From JAEYXS01 sp943367715 (lineage in GTDB: Bacteria > Verrucomicrobiota > Verrucomicrobiia > Limisphaerales > JAEYXS01), in assembly GCA_943367715.1 (NCBI GenBank), contig CALRJY020000024.1:1-64000 (forward strand): 64,000 bases of DNA. The letters are read 5' to 3'. Shown here in pieces: positions 16,540 through 25,701 of this stretch. Numbering within the stretch: the first letter of the stretch is position 1; each line of letters begins with the position of its first letter. The notes beneath the pieces are model-generated. The model did not search any database, was not told where the DNA came from, and saw only the letters and a list, made by a program, of their open reading frames with translations. A program made the translations under genes and the position numbers.

Positions 16540-17514
16540 ATGAAGAACTTGAAGATATTTTGCGACACGTTTCTGGGCCAGGCCGCCTTGAAACAATTGC
16601 GTGAAGGGGTCGCCCCGCATGAGCTGATCTTTCCGGCGGAGATGGTGAACTCGCCGCTCTCCAAGTCCGGCCCCGATCCGGCATTCGCGGAAGCGGATAT
16701 CGCCTTCGGCCAACCGGATGTGGCGAACATCCTTCAATCCACGCGGCTGAAATGGGCTCACATCTCCAGCGCCGGGTTCACCCGTTACGACACGGCGGAG
16801 TTCCGCGCGTTCGCCGCCAAACACGATATCCAGCTCACGAACAGCTCCACGGTCTATGCGGAGGCGTGTGCGGAACATGTGTTCGCCTTCATGCTGGCTC
16901 AGGCCCGGCATCTGCCTGAGTCCTTGGGCGCTCATCATAAAAACGCCACTCCGGAATGGTTGAATCTGCGGCATAGTTCACCGCTGCTCCAGCATCAGCG
17001 AGTGGTTATCCTCGGATTTGGCGGCATCGCCATCCGGTTGCTGGAAATTTTGCGGCCGTTTCATATGAACGTGGTCGCCTATCGACGTAAAGTTCGCGGC
17101 GATGAAGGCATCCCCATCATCACCGCTGCCGAATTGCCAGACGCTTTGGCTGAGGCGGATCATGTGATCAATATTTTGCCGGCAAATGCGGACTCACAGA
17201 ATTTCATCTCCACGGAGCGGCTGAACCAGATGAAGCGCGGTGCGATCTTCTACAACATAGGTCGCGGGACGACGGTGGATCAGGAGTCGCTGGCAGAAGC
17301 TTTGCGCTCCGGCCAACTGGGTGCGGCGTGGCTGGATGTGACGGAGCCGGAGCCTTTGCCTATGGGCCATCCGCTATTGAGCCTGCCAAATTGTTACATC
17401 ACGCCGCATGTGGCAGGTGGTCATCAGAGTGAGGCGGAGAATCTCATCGGCCACTTCTTAAAAAACTTCCGCCGCTATCTGGATGAGGCACCGTTGGTAG
17501 ATCGCATCATGTGA
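16540..17514 (+). CDS. D-isomer-specific 2-hydroxyacid dehydrogenase
   Basis: 324 residues from the ATG at 16540, rather than a GTG three codons upstream. The NAD-binding fingerprint VVILGFGGIAIRLLE sits mid-protein. The catalytic region has the conserved Arg in FYNIGRGTTVDQESL, an acidic residue in DVTEPEPLP, and His in YITPHVAGGH. The N-terminal catalytic half is less conserved. The family reduces 2-keto acids such as phosphoglycerate precursors, glyoxylate or hydroxypyruvate; the substrate cannot be read from sequence. It is divergent from the RidA gene and convergent, with a six-base gap, with the EEP gene. Confidence 0.9.
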   Translation: MKNLKIFCDTFLGQAALKQLREGVAPHELIFPAEMVNSPLSKSGPDPAFAEADIAFGQPDVANILQSTRLKWAHISSAGFTRYDTAEFRAFAAKHDIQLTNSSTVYAEACAEHVFAFMLAQARHLPESLGAHHKNATPEWLNLRHSSPLLQHQRVVILGFGGIAIRLLEILRPFHMNVVAYRRKVRGDEGIPIITAAELPDALAEADHVINILPANADSQNFISTERLNQMKRGAIFYNIGRGTTVDQESLAEALRSGQLGAAWLDVTEPEPLPMGHPLLSLPNCYITPHVAGGHQSEAENLIGHFLKNFRRYLDEAPLVDRIM

Positions 17515-17520
17515 CGCTGA

Positions 17521-18669
17521 TCATTTTTCCTTCAGTTCAAACGTGGCGACCATGGAGCGATGCTGCGAACGGCGGCCCGGTTCTGCCCGGCAGGCGACGG
17601 GTTTGAGCTGGCTGCTGGAGAAAATCTGATCGAGCCGCAGCCAGGGGCCGAAGAAGGTGATGGGATTGCGGGTGAAACCGGGGAACGTCAGGCCATAGCC
17701 GCTGCCCGCTTCCTCAAAAGCGTCCGTGAACAGGCCGCGATAGAGGTGATAAATCTGGCCGTGATTGGGCACATTGAAATCACCGGCGATGATGGTGGGC
17801 GAGGATTCTTTCCCGGCCATCTCGGCGATCTCCGTGGCCATTTTCTTTTGATGCGCCCAGAAGTCGGCGGTTTGTTTCCGTAATTTTTCACCGTAGCCGC
17901 CCTTGCTACCAAAGGTGGCGGCGAGGAATCCGCCCTTGCTCATCGGCTCCAGGTGTTCGCGGGGTGAAGTGAAATGAACGCTGTAGATGATCAGCTCACG
18001 CCCCTCCCAATCCAGCACGGCCCGCATGGCCACGGGACGTGAATTCAATCCGCGCTGGGGCAGCAACTCGATCTGCTTTACGGTGTGACGGCTGATGATG
18101 GTGAATTCATTCACCGCCCGGACACTCAGCCCGGGATACGCCTTGGCATATTGCGCTTCCCGACCAGCTTCTTGAAAGACGACCACATCCGGCTTTTCCG
18201 CAGTGATGAATTCCGATGGGCTTTGCTTGTTATCCTGGCCGCGATTGTTCGTGAGGATTTTTAGGGATGGCCCTTTCGGCGCGTGTTGCCCGCTGAATTG
18301 CGGGTCCATATACAGGAACAGGACCAACAGCAGGCAGCCCAGATGCAACCAACACCAACGTGGCTGAAGCAAAAGCGTGACCGGCCCCAACACTAAGATC
18401 GGCAATAGCCACATCTGGGGCGGGACATAGAGTGCAAAGCTGAGAAACCAATGAGTCTCCGCCCGCCACTCCAGCAAGGCCAGGACCAGAACCAGTATCG
18501 CCGCATAGACAAGGTTCAACGCCAGCATGGTCCGGCGGGACCATTTTAGTGCTTTTTGCACCCCGCCCGACGGATTGCGCCAGTCCTTAAGGGCCTTTGA
18601 CAGACGTTCCAGCAGGGCGACCAAGGGAGGATCATTAACCGGGGCGGGATCGTTGGGCGCTGGCGTCAT
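17521..18669 (-). CDS. Membrane-anchored endonuclease/exonuclease/phosphatase family protein
   Basis: 382 residues. After a Pro-rich cytoplasmic tail, three hydrophobic segments lie at about residues 48-65, 72-100 and 105-125. The EEP domain follows: LKILTNNRGQ, KPDVVVFQEAG (metal-binding Glu), IIYSVHFTSP, TIIAGDFNVPNH (GDFN motif) and a final SQHRSMVATFEL in place of the usual SDH-x-P. Members with this architecture resemble the VanX-linked/YafD class. It probably acts on the periplasmic side; the substrate is unknown. Confidence 0.88.
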   Translation of the reverse strand: MTPAPNDPAPVNDPPLVALLERLSKALKDWRNPSGGVQKALKWSRRTMLALNLVYAAILVLVLALLEWRAETHWFLSFALYVPPQMWLLPILVLGPVTLLLQPRWCWLHLGCLLLVLFLYMDPQFSGQHAPKGPSLKILTNNRGQDNKQSPSEFITAEKPDVVVFQEAGREAQYAKAYPGLSVRAVNEFTIISRHTVKQIELLPQRGLNSRPVAMRAVLDWEGRELIIYSVHFTSPREHLEPMSKGGFLAATFGSKGGYGEKLRKQTADFWAHQKKMATEIAEMAGKESSPTIIAGDFNVPNHGQIYHLYRGLFTDAFEEAGSGYGLTFPGFTRNPITFFGPWLRLDQIFSSSQLKPVACRAEPGRRSQHRSMVATFELKEK

Positions 18670-18814
18670 GTGCGAGTTGTATTCTCAGGTACGAGATGGC
18701 AAGGACAATGCTAAAAGCATCCTAAACCGGCTTGCGGGCCGGCCGGGCGATGCGTATTGTCCCACGTTCGCGTAACGCGATTACGACTATCATAGCCTAA
18801 TTTTAGCCGCCGTC

Positions 18815-20797
18815 ATGAACCGTTTCATCCCCACCGTTTTATTCCTGTTGGTCGCGTTTGTCTGGGATGGGCGGGCAGCGGAACCGAGAACACCGCAGGC
18901 TCCCGAGCCGAATCCGCCGCAGATCACCCATACCAACGCCTTCGCTCAAGCCAAGGTGGGCTTGTCTGCCGGTCCCACGCTTTATTCCATCGGCCAACCG
19001 ACCGATGATGAACAGCTCTATCTGGAATTGATCAACCGCGCCCGGATGAACCCTCCGCAAGAAGGCCTCTGGCTGGCGCAGCTTACGGACCCAGGCGTTC
19101 TCAATGCGGTCGATTTCTTCAATGTCAACCTGCCGGTCATGGTGGCTGAATTTAGCATCATCCCCCCGGCTCAGCCCTTGGCGTTCAATAGCGCCATCAT
19201 TGCGGCCGCGCGCCTGCACAGCGCCGTCATGTTCACTAATCAGGTCCAGCAACATCAGGTCACCAGCGCGGGCGAACCCGAGTTAGGCGTACGGCTCACA
19301 AACCAAGGCTATGCCCTTGCGGCGGCGGGAGAAAACATCTTTTCCTACTCCGAGAACTCTCTGTATGGACACGCGGGCTTCCAGATCGATTGGGGCAATG
19401 ACGCAGATGGCATGCAGACCGGGCGTGGGCATCGGGTAAATATCCATCGCCCGGATTTCCGCGAGATTGGCGTAGGCATTTATGAGGGGGTAAACGGACC
19501 AGTCGGCCCGCAACTGGTGACGCAAGATTTTGGTCGCACCTCAGCCGACCTGCCACTTCTCAGCGGCGTGGTCTATCACGACCTGAACAGCAACGTGTTT
19601 TATGATCTGGGCGAAGGTTTGGGCGGAGTGACCGTGGAAGTGACCGGCGCACAATTCTACGCCATCACCGCGGGCAGTGGTGGCTACACGATTCCGCTGC
19701 CGGGCAATGGCAATTACACCGTTACTTTTACCGCAGCCAATGGCGGCACCTTCTCCACTAACGTCACGGTGGCGGGGAACTTGAACATCAAGGTGGACTG
19801 GCGGCCAGCGTATCAAGCGCCCGTACTGACCGGACCGTTGCATCCGGTGAACGGGTTTAACATGGGCTACAATTTTACGACGCCCATCGGTATCACCAAT
19901 TATTCGTGGCAGGTGTTGGCATTGACGCCGTTCACCTTCACGGACAATGCCGACACAGGCCTGGCTAATTTCTCCACGACCCTGACCGGCAGTTATTCAG
20001 TGACTGGTGCGGACACGCAAGTGGCTCGCCCTTCGGTTTTTCATCTGGTGCATCCTGCGCCGCCGACGCTGCAAGCACTGGAACTGAATACGCGTTTCAT
20101 CCCGAAAACTGGCGTTACGCTGACCTTCCAATCCCGGCTGGCCTTTGCCACGACCAACCAGATACCCGTGGTGCAAGTCTCTCAAAATGGAGGTGTGACT
20201 TGGCAGGATGTCTGGACGCAGACAGGCGGCAGCCAGAACCCCAATGCCCCTTATCAACTGGTGACCATCAACTTGGGCTCCTTGCCGCGGCTCGAAACGA
20301 GACTACGTTTTGCTTACACTTACGTATTCCGTGATAGCGGCAGCTATTACAGTGAGCCCAGCTACATCGCCGGGTGGATGTTTGATAATATCAGTCTGAC
20401 GGGTGCGGATACTGGCAGTATTGCAGGCAGCAGCCTGGTGAACAATGCCTCCCTGTTTCAATTCACTTCCGCTTCCACCAGCAGTTATCTCGTCGTCCTG
20501 AAGCCATCGGTTCAAAACCGCAATTATCCCGGCAGTAATGTGTTGGAAATCCAAAGTGTGGCGGTGCCAACGGTCACCATCAGCGGATTGCAAAACACAG
20601 CGACGAAGAAATTCGATGTGGGGCTTTCGCATGTGGCCTCAGGGTCGGTGAAGGTGTTTTCGGCCACGAGCGTGACGGGGCCTTGGAATGAAGAAACCGG
20701 AACCAGCTTGGAGACGTTGACGCCGGAACAGAATTTTCGAGTGACCTTGCCGACATTCTCTGGAAGCCGCTTTTACCGGGCGCAACTGGCACCGTAG
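18815..20797 (+). CDS. Large secreted CAP-domain (SCP/PR1) protein
   Basis: 660 residues with a signal peptide (MNRFIPTVLFLLVAFVWDGRA). The CAP domain spans roughly residues 65-245: EQLYLELINRARMNP, AARLHSAVMF, AGENIFSYSEN, GRGHRVNIHRPDFREIGVGI and LVTQDFG, with the His and Glu positions typical of the family. An SdrD-B/carboxypeptidase-regulatory-like domain follows (LSGVVYHDLNSNVFYD... GGVTVEV). After that come several beta-sandwich segments and a C-terminal Ig-like part ending RFYRAQLAP. It was read as extracellular; CAP domains bind sterols, lipids or act as toxins in other systems, but bacterial roles are unclear. Confidence 0.88.
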   Translation: MNRFIPTVLFLLVAFVWDGRAAEPRTPQAPEPNPPQITHTNAFAQAKVGLSAGPTLYSIGQPTDDEQLYLELINRARMNPPQEGLWLAQLTDPGVLNAVDFFNVNLPVMVAEFSIIPPAQPLAFNSAIIAAARLHSAVMFTNQVQQHQVTSAGEPELGVRLTNQGYALAAAGENIFSYSENSLYGHAGFQIDWGNDADGMQTGRGHRVNIHRPDFREIGVGIYEGVNGPVGPQLVTQDFGRTSADLPLLSGVVYHDLNSNVFYDLGEGLGGVTVEVTGAQFYAITAGSGGYTIPLPGNGNYTVTFTAANGGTFSTNVTVAGNLNIKVDWRPAYQAPVLTGPLHPVNGFNMGYNFTTPIGITNYSWQVLALTPFTFTDNADTGLANFSTTLTGSYSVTGADTQVARPSVFHLVHPAPPTLQALELNTRFIPKTGVTLTFQSRLAFATTNQIPVVQVSQNGGVTWQDVWTQTGGSQNPNAPYQLVTINLGSLPRLETRLRFAYTYVFRDSGSYYSEPSYIAGWMFDNISLTGADTGSIAGSSLVNNASLFQFTSASTSSYLVVLKPSVQNRNYPGSNVLEIQSVAVPTVTISGLQNTATKKFDVGLSHVASGSVKVFSATSVTGPWNEETGTSLETLTPEQNFRVTLPTFSGSRFYRAQLAP

Positions 20798-20872
20798 TAA
20801 GCAAGCTCGGGTGGATTTGACATCAGCAGAAGCGGTTAAACTTCGGCCGAACCGAGGCTTCGACGGCGGCGC

Positions 20873-20895
20873 GCTGGGGACAGCGACGCCCTACC
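20873..20895. repeat. Dispersed repeat R7, copy 1
   Basis: On the minus strand it begins GGTAGGGCGTCGCTG. Related units sit at 31907-31935 and 32342-32370. Here it lies between the convergent CAP-protein and lpxD genes. Confidence 0.5.
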
Positions 20896-20907
20896 ACAGC
20901 AGCCATT

Positions 20908-21939
20908 CTACGCGCCTGCTTTGGCTTTCAACTCTTCCAGTTGCTTCTCCAGGTCGCGCATGCGGCGGATGATCTCGGGGAGTTGCTGACTGGCGATCAT
21001 CTGGCGCTTGGCTTGTTTGTCGGGCATGGCGGGCGTGCCCAGCACTTTGCCGCCGTCCGGAATATCGCGCATCACACCGCTTTTCGCGCCGATGGTCGCT
21101 TGATTGCCGATGGTCAGGTGATCGGCGATGCCCGATTGCGCGGCAACCACACAGTAATCACCCATCTTCGTGCTGCCCGCGAACCCGACCTGGCCGGTGA
21201 TGATGCAGTGACGGCCGATGGTGACGTTGTGCGCCACATGGACGAGGTTATCGATCTTGGTCCCCTGCCCGATAACCGTGGAGCCAAGAGCACCACGATC
21301 AATCGCCGTGTTCGCGCCGATCTCGACATCGTCATGGATGATGACATTGCCGATCTGGAGAATCTTGCGGTGACGGCCTTCATCCAGCACGTAGCCGTAA
21401 CCATCCGAGCCGATGACCGTGCCGGCATGGATGATCACGCGGCTGCCCACCTGGCATTGATGATAAATCACCACATTCGGATAAAACGTGCTATCATCGC
21501 CCACCTTCGCATCGTGGCCGATGTGATTGCCGCCCATGAGCACGGTGCGGGCACCGACCTTGGCGCGAGCACCGATGACGCAATTGGGGCCGATGTGTGC
21601 GGTAGGATCTACTTGCGCGGAGGCATCGATAACGGCACTGGGATGAACGCCCGGTGCGTATTGGTCTGGCGGAAAGAACAGCGGCAAAAGGCGGGCAACG
21701 GCGATGCGGGGATTCTTGACGCGGATGAGAGTCTTCTTCGTGGAAGTGAATCCCTCCGGCACCAAAATGGCCGCTGCCGGGCTGGCTTCGGCCACCGCGA
21801 AATACGTCTCCTGATCGGCGAAGGTCAGGTCACCGGGGCGGGTCTGATTGGCAGCGGAGAAACCGGTGATGGCAACAGAGCCGTCGCCAATGAGTTCCCC
21901 GCGGACTTGTTCGGCGATTTGGGCAGCGGTGATGGGCAT
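20908..21939 (-). CDS. lpxD: UDP-3-O-acylglucosamine N-acyltransferase
   Basis: 343 residues, the usual LpxD length. The N-terminal uridine-binding domain covers about residues 1-95 (GFSAANQTRPGDLTF, AAILVPEGF, RIAVARLLPLFFPP). The left-handed parallel beta-helix of hexapeptide repeats runs from about 105 to 285, with GSDGYGYVL, NTAIDRGALGSTVIG and the catalytic His in HVAHNVTIG. A C-terminal helix (RRMRDLEKQLEELKA) closes the trimer. LpxD adds the second hydroxyacyl chain in lipid A synthesis in the cytoplasm. It stands apart from other lpx genes and is followed upstream by a fatty acid desaturase on the same strand. Confidence 0.95.
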   Translation of the reverse strand: MPITAAQIAEQVRGELIGDGSVAITGFSAANQTRPGDLTFADQETYFAVAEASPAAAILVPEGFTSTKKTLIRVKNPRIAVARLLPLFFPPDQYAPGVHPSAVIDASAQVDPTAHIGPNCVIGARAKVGARTVLMGGNHIGHDAKVGDDSTFYPNVVIYHQCQVGSRVIIHAGTVIGSDGYGYVLDEGRHRKILQIGNVIIHDDVEIGANTAIDRGALGSTVIGQGTKIDNLVHVAHNVTIGRHCIITGQVGFAGSTKMGDYCVVAAQSGIADHLTIGNQATIGAKSGVMRDIPDGGKVLGTPAMPDKQAKRQMIASQQLPEIIRRMRDLEKQLEELKAKAGA

Positions 21940-21988
21940 GGTTCAGAAGGGTAGATTGGTCTCGATTGCCCTCATGCTGAACTGAGAG

Positions 21989-22960
21989 CTATTTGGGCAA
22001 GGGCACCATCTGCTGGGATTCCACGTCCCAGACTTTCAGGCGCAGGCAGCGGATGATGTCCGCCGGATGCAGGGAGGTCATCTTGGGCTTCTGCAATTCC
22101 GGCATCTCCTTCAGCACTTCAGGCAAACGATAGAACGGGATGCGGGAGTTCAGATGATGGATGTGGTGATAACCGATGTTGGCCGTGAACCAGGCCATCA
22201 AGGTGCCGGTCTTCATGAAACTGGAGGATTCCAGCGCGGCGGTTTCATACGTCCAGCCGGCATTATCGCGGAAGGTCACGCCGGGGAAATTATGCTGGGC
22301 GTAGAAAAGATAACTGCCGATGCAGCAGGCGATGCCGAAGGGGATCAGGATGGTCAGCACCACGGCCAGCCAGCCACCGATCATGGCCACCACGGCGATC
22401 AAAGTGACATGCAGGACGAAGGAGATGAGGCAATCGTAGTGTTCCTTCGGGTTATTGTAGAAAGGATAGATGCTCATGCCGAACATGAACATGAACAGGT
22501 AACCGCAGAGAATGGTGACGGGATGACGCATGAAGAGATACTTCGCGCGCTTGGCCTTGGAGGATTTCAGGAAATGCTCCTTGGTCATGATGGGATAAGA
22601 CCCGATGTGCGACCCCTTCAGCTTGGAGTTGTGATTGTGATGGTGGTTATGCGAGCTGCGCCAGACGCTGCTGGGGCTCAGAATGAAAATGCCGAACACG
22701 CGCATAAGCCCTTCCGCCAATTTGGAATGCGGCAGAATGGCGTTGTGTTGCTGGTCGTGGTAGATAACGAAGAACCGGAGGATCAGCAAAGCACTCAGGA
22801 CGCTGCAAACGATACGCCCGATGAGGCTGGGGTTCCAGATGGTGCCCGCCATGAAACCGACCAGCAAGATGCCCGTGGAGAGGATATACCACCAGCTTTT
22901 GGCTGGTTGATCACTAGTGTATGGCTTGGTGGCCAGGATTAAATCTTTTCCGTTACGCAT
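21989..22960 (-). CDS. Membrane fatty acid desaturase
   Basis: 323 residues starting at MRNGKDLIL; the longer open frame to 23095 adds only a Pro/Gly-rich non-membrane stretch. It has several hydrophobic helices and all three histidine clusters: HDQQHN, HNHHHNHN and HHIHHLNSRIP. These bind the di-iron centre of membrane acyl-lipid or acyl-CoA desaturases. Its location just upstream of lpxD suggests a role in membrane lipid remodelling, although no direct link is visible. Confidence 0.92.
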   Translation of the reverse strand: MRNGKDLILATKPYTSDQPAKSWWYILSTGILLVGFMAGTIWNPSLIGRIVCSVLSALLILRFFVIYHDQQHNAILPHSKLAEGLMRVFGIFILSPSSVWRSSHNHHHNHNSKLKGSHIGSYPIMTKEHFLKSSKAKRAKYLFMRHPVTILCGYLFMFMFGMSIYPFYNNPKEHYDCLISFVLHVTLIAVVAMIGGWLAVVLTILIPFGIACCIGSYLFYAQHNFPGVTFRDNAGWTYETAALESSSFMKTGTLMAWFTANIGYHHIHHLNSRIPFYRLPEVLKEMPELQKPKMTSLHPADIIRCLRLKVWDVESQQMVPLPK

Positions 22961-23146
22961 GCGTGGCTTAAGGCTCCGCCATAATCCGACAAAAACAGGC
23001 CGGTGTCCATGATGGACTTTACTGAGATTGGTCCATTTGTGCAAATTGCCCGGAGGCGGGCCGCGATTTGGTGACAATCCTCCTTTCATCACCAAATTTT
23101 AGCGGCTTCTACGTAGCAAGGCCGGTTTTAGCCTACCGCTCCCCTT

Positions 23147-23854
23147 CTAGCACTTCGCGCTCTTGCGTTTTTTGCCGATCGTGCCGCGGGTTTTCACTTT
23201 GTTGATGTAGTCCGTGGCGGAGAAGATTTCGCAACTGTTGTTGCCGAGATCGGCGGTGACTTCGCCGATCTTGGCTGCGGTTTTCAGGGCCAGTTCGGTC
23301 AAGGGGGCAACAAAACAACCTACGGCGATGAGGAACATGTTCATCTGGTAACGCACGGGGTCGGGCGCTTGATGAATCTCCTTTTGCACGCGCTGGAGCA
23401 GTTGCTTCAGTTCGGCGAGGTCCAGGTCTTCATCCGCTTTCACCGAGACGAGGCTGCTTAGGGTGGACCAACCGGTGGTGGCGATGAGAGGCTTCTTGGA
23501 GTCGATCCATTTCAAGGCCATCTCATGCCCGTGAGGGCTGCCGGCGGCGACACCGGAAACGGCACTGGGCAAACCGGCGCCATAGACGGCATCCGCCCAG
23601 CGTTGGAGATCGCGCTTGGTCATGCGGGCGTCATCGGCGATGAGGCTGGCCAGATACATGGCGTCGTAATTGCCCGTGGCGTAGAGATCGAGCGCGAGCT
23701 GGTAATCCATCTTGATGCGCTTCCGTATCTTCTGCAGGTCGCCGATCTTCACGCCGAAGAAGGGCTCTCTCACACCATGATTGTTCATCAGCAGGCGCTT
23801 GTAGCTGGCGGTGCCGAGGGGTTCGAGTTCAGCGAGGATGGATTGGGCAGTCAT
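23147..23854 (-). CDS. AlkD-like DNA alkylation repair protein
   Basis: 235 residues composed of HEAT-like helical repeats of the AlkD/AlkC superfamily. Recognisable parts are NNHGVREPFFGVKIGDLQKIRKR, DYQLALDLYATGNYDAMYLASLIAD and WIDSKKPLIATTGWSTLSSLVS (read in part). AlkD removes N3- and N7-alkylated purines. The C-terminal tail is lysine rich (GTIGKKRKSAKC), as expected for DNA binding. It stands alone. Confidence 0.88.
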   Translation of the reverse strand: MTAQSILAELEPLGTASYKRLLMNNHGVREPFFGVKIGDLQKIRKRIKMDYQLALDLYATGNYDAMYLASLIADDARMTKRDLQRWADAVYGAGLPSAVSGVAAGSPHGHEMALKWIDSKKPLIATTGWSTLSSLVSVKADEDLDLAELKQLLQRVQKEIHQAPDPVRYQMNMFLIAVGCFVAPLTELALKTAAKIGEVTADLGNNSCEIFSATDYINKVKTRGTIGKKRKSAKC

Positions 23855-24108
23855 GGGTGTGGAAGTGTGATAGCAGAAAAGGATGATTTGTGGAAGGGAA
23901 GAACTAGGGACATGCGGTCAAGTTAATGAGGACGGTTTGACACTATTAGTTCACTGGCTGCTTCCATGACTCCATGTTCCTGCACCTGACTCGCATGGTC
24001 TTAAGGAGATGTCAGGGAACGCGGTGGAACACGTCCTTACCATGCTTTGATTGGCAGGCGAAGCCGTGATGTGACTCGCGCTTCGCACTTCTCCCCTCGC
24101 CCCTTTCA

Positions 24109-24807
24109 TCAGGTGGCTTGGACGGGTTCCCCTTGTTCGATGGTATCGATCTTGTAGGTTTTGCGGCCGAGGCCGTCGGTGCCGAGGCTGGCTTCCATGG
24201 TCTTGCTCACGGCCAGCTTGTAATCTCCCCGAATGCGGATCTCGCGCCATTGGAGGATGGCATCAATATGGCGCGCCTCGTGGACGGAATAGGAGAGTGC
24301 GGCATAGGGGTAATCCTTGTCATCCGCAGCGGTCCATTTGCCGCAATCCATGAAACCAAAGCGCCGGTAGAAGGACAGCGAGGCAGGCAGGGCAAAGATG
24401 AGCAGGTGAATGACCGTGTCAGGCTTGCCGATGGCGGTCCGGCCGACCCTCAACAACGTCATCGTAGTACCTATGCGGTACTTTTGATAATCAGGATGAA
24501 CGAGGCCGTAACAGAGGGTGTAGATGTTCTTCCCCAATTGTGCCAGGCCGGAGCAGCCGATGATCTTGCCGTTGAGTTCTGCCACGATCATGCCGTTCGG
24601 GGCCTGGCGCAGATACGCACCGAAAGCTTTCTCGTCTCCTTCCGGGAAACGTCCAGCAGAGACCAGCCGGTAGAGGGCCATCAGGCGGGGCAAGTCGCGT
24701 TCCTCATAGACGCGGAAGCGGACGGGCAGAAGCAAAGGCGGGTTCAATTCCCGGTCCAAGTCCGTGAAAGCGAATTTGCGGCGGACCCATGTTAGCAATG
24801 CGCGCAT
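24109..24807 (-). CDS. GNAT-family N-acetyltransferase, paralogue A
   Basis: 232 residues from MRALLTWVRRK, chosen because the neighbouring paralogue begins in the same way. The GNAT core is visible: FRVYEERDLPRLMALYR, GMIVAELNGKIIGCSGLAQ, CYGLVHPDYQKYRIGTTMTLLRV (acetyl-CoA loop Q-x-x-x-IGT) and ASLSFYRRFGFMDCG. A C-terminal extension of about 70 residues contains ILQWREIRIRGDYKLAVSKTMEASLG. Substrate is unknown. It lies 85 bases from a closely related gene on the same strand, evidently a tandem duplication. Confidence 0.87.
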   Translation of the reverse strand: MRALLTWVRRKFAFTDLDRELNPPLLLPVRFRVYEERDLPRLMALYRLVSAGRFPEGDEKAFGAYLRQAPNGMIVAELNGKIIGCSGLAQLGKNIYTLCYGLVHPDYQKYRIGTTMTLLRVGRTAIGKPDTVIHLLIFALPASLSFYRRFGFMDCGKWTAADDKDYPYAALSYSVHEARHIDAILQWREIRIRGDYKLAVSKTMEASLGTDGLGRKTYKIDTIEQGEPVQAT

Positions 24808-24892
24808 GATGACCCGGTGACTGCCCTTGAGCACTACAGTAAGCCTTCAAAACGGGGTGTCTAATGAAAGTTTTTGATGGAATACCAAAACC

Positions 24893-25564
24893 TTACTTGT
24901 CATAGGTCAAACTCGTGTTTCCCTTGTCATCTTTCACGATCTTGAGTTTGTAATCCTTGTTCACAGAGGGTTCAAACTGGCCTTCAATCTTTATACGCCG
25001 CCATCGCAGGATGGAATCAATGCGGTGGGCCATATCTACATAGTAAAGCATGCAGGCGCTGGGATACGTTTCCCCATCTTTGGCTGTCCACGTGCCATAC
25101 TCAGTAAAATCGAAGCGACGATAAAACGGCATCGATGTCGGCACGGCGTTGATGAGGGCATAATTGATAGTGCCCAACTGATCGCCTCGGGTGGCAGCCA
25201 CGCGAAGCAAGGTCAGGGTGCTGCCGATGCGTTGACGTTGATATTGAGGATGGATCAGGCCGTAGCAAAAGGTATAGATGCCGGTGCCCATTCGAATCAG
25301 ACCGCCGCAGCATATCGTTTTCCCTTTCAATTCTCCGACCACCAAACCTTTGTCCAGAGTCTGCAAGTATTCGGCAAACTCCATCTCGTTATCTGGTGGA
25401 AATCTCCCCGGAGCGTTCAGCTTATAGACCTCCATCAATGGATCAAAATCGCGCTTTTCGTAAGGGCGAAATTTTACCGGGAGTCGCAATGGCGGGTCCA
25501 ACTCACGGTCCAAGCCTGATACGGCATTCTTGCGACGGATCCAGGTGACCATTTTGCGTAGCAT
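24893..25564 (-). CDS. GNAT-family N-acetyltransferase, paralogue B
   Basis: 223 residues. Nearly every block of paralogue A is found in order: MLRKMVTWIRRK, LDRELDPPLRLPVKFRPYEKRD, GLVVGELKGKTICCGGLIRMG, CYGLIHPQYQRQRIGSTLTLLRV and SMPFYRRFDFTEYGTWTAKDG. It also has the same C-terminal extension with DSILRWRRIKIEGQFEP. The pair probably arose by local duplication and has since diverged moderately. The gene is divergent from the M16 protease operon. Confidence 0.87.
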   Translation of the reverse strand: MLRKMVTWIRRKNAVSGLDRELDPPLRLPVKFRPYEKRDFDPLMEVYKLNAPGRFPPDNEMEFAEYLQTLDKGLVVGELKGKTICCGGLIRMGTGIYTFCYGLIHPQYQRQRIGSTLTLLRVAATRGDQLGTINYALINAVPTSMPFYRRFDFTEYGTWTAKDGETYPSACMLYYVDMAHRIDSILRWRRIKIEGQFEPSVNKDYKLKIVKDDKGNTSLTYDK

Positions 25565-25701
25565 GGGTTTCCTTGTGGTTCAGGATAAGCATTGTGAAAA
25601 ATGTGTCGAACGGATTTTGGGTTGATAAGTCCAAGGCTGTGTGACCGCTGTTGTATCCCTTGAAACCTTGCGCTACAGTGTGCGGCACAGAAATTGAACC
25701 C

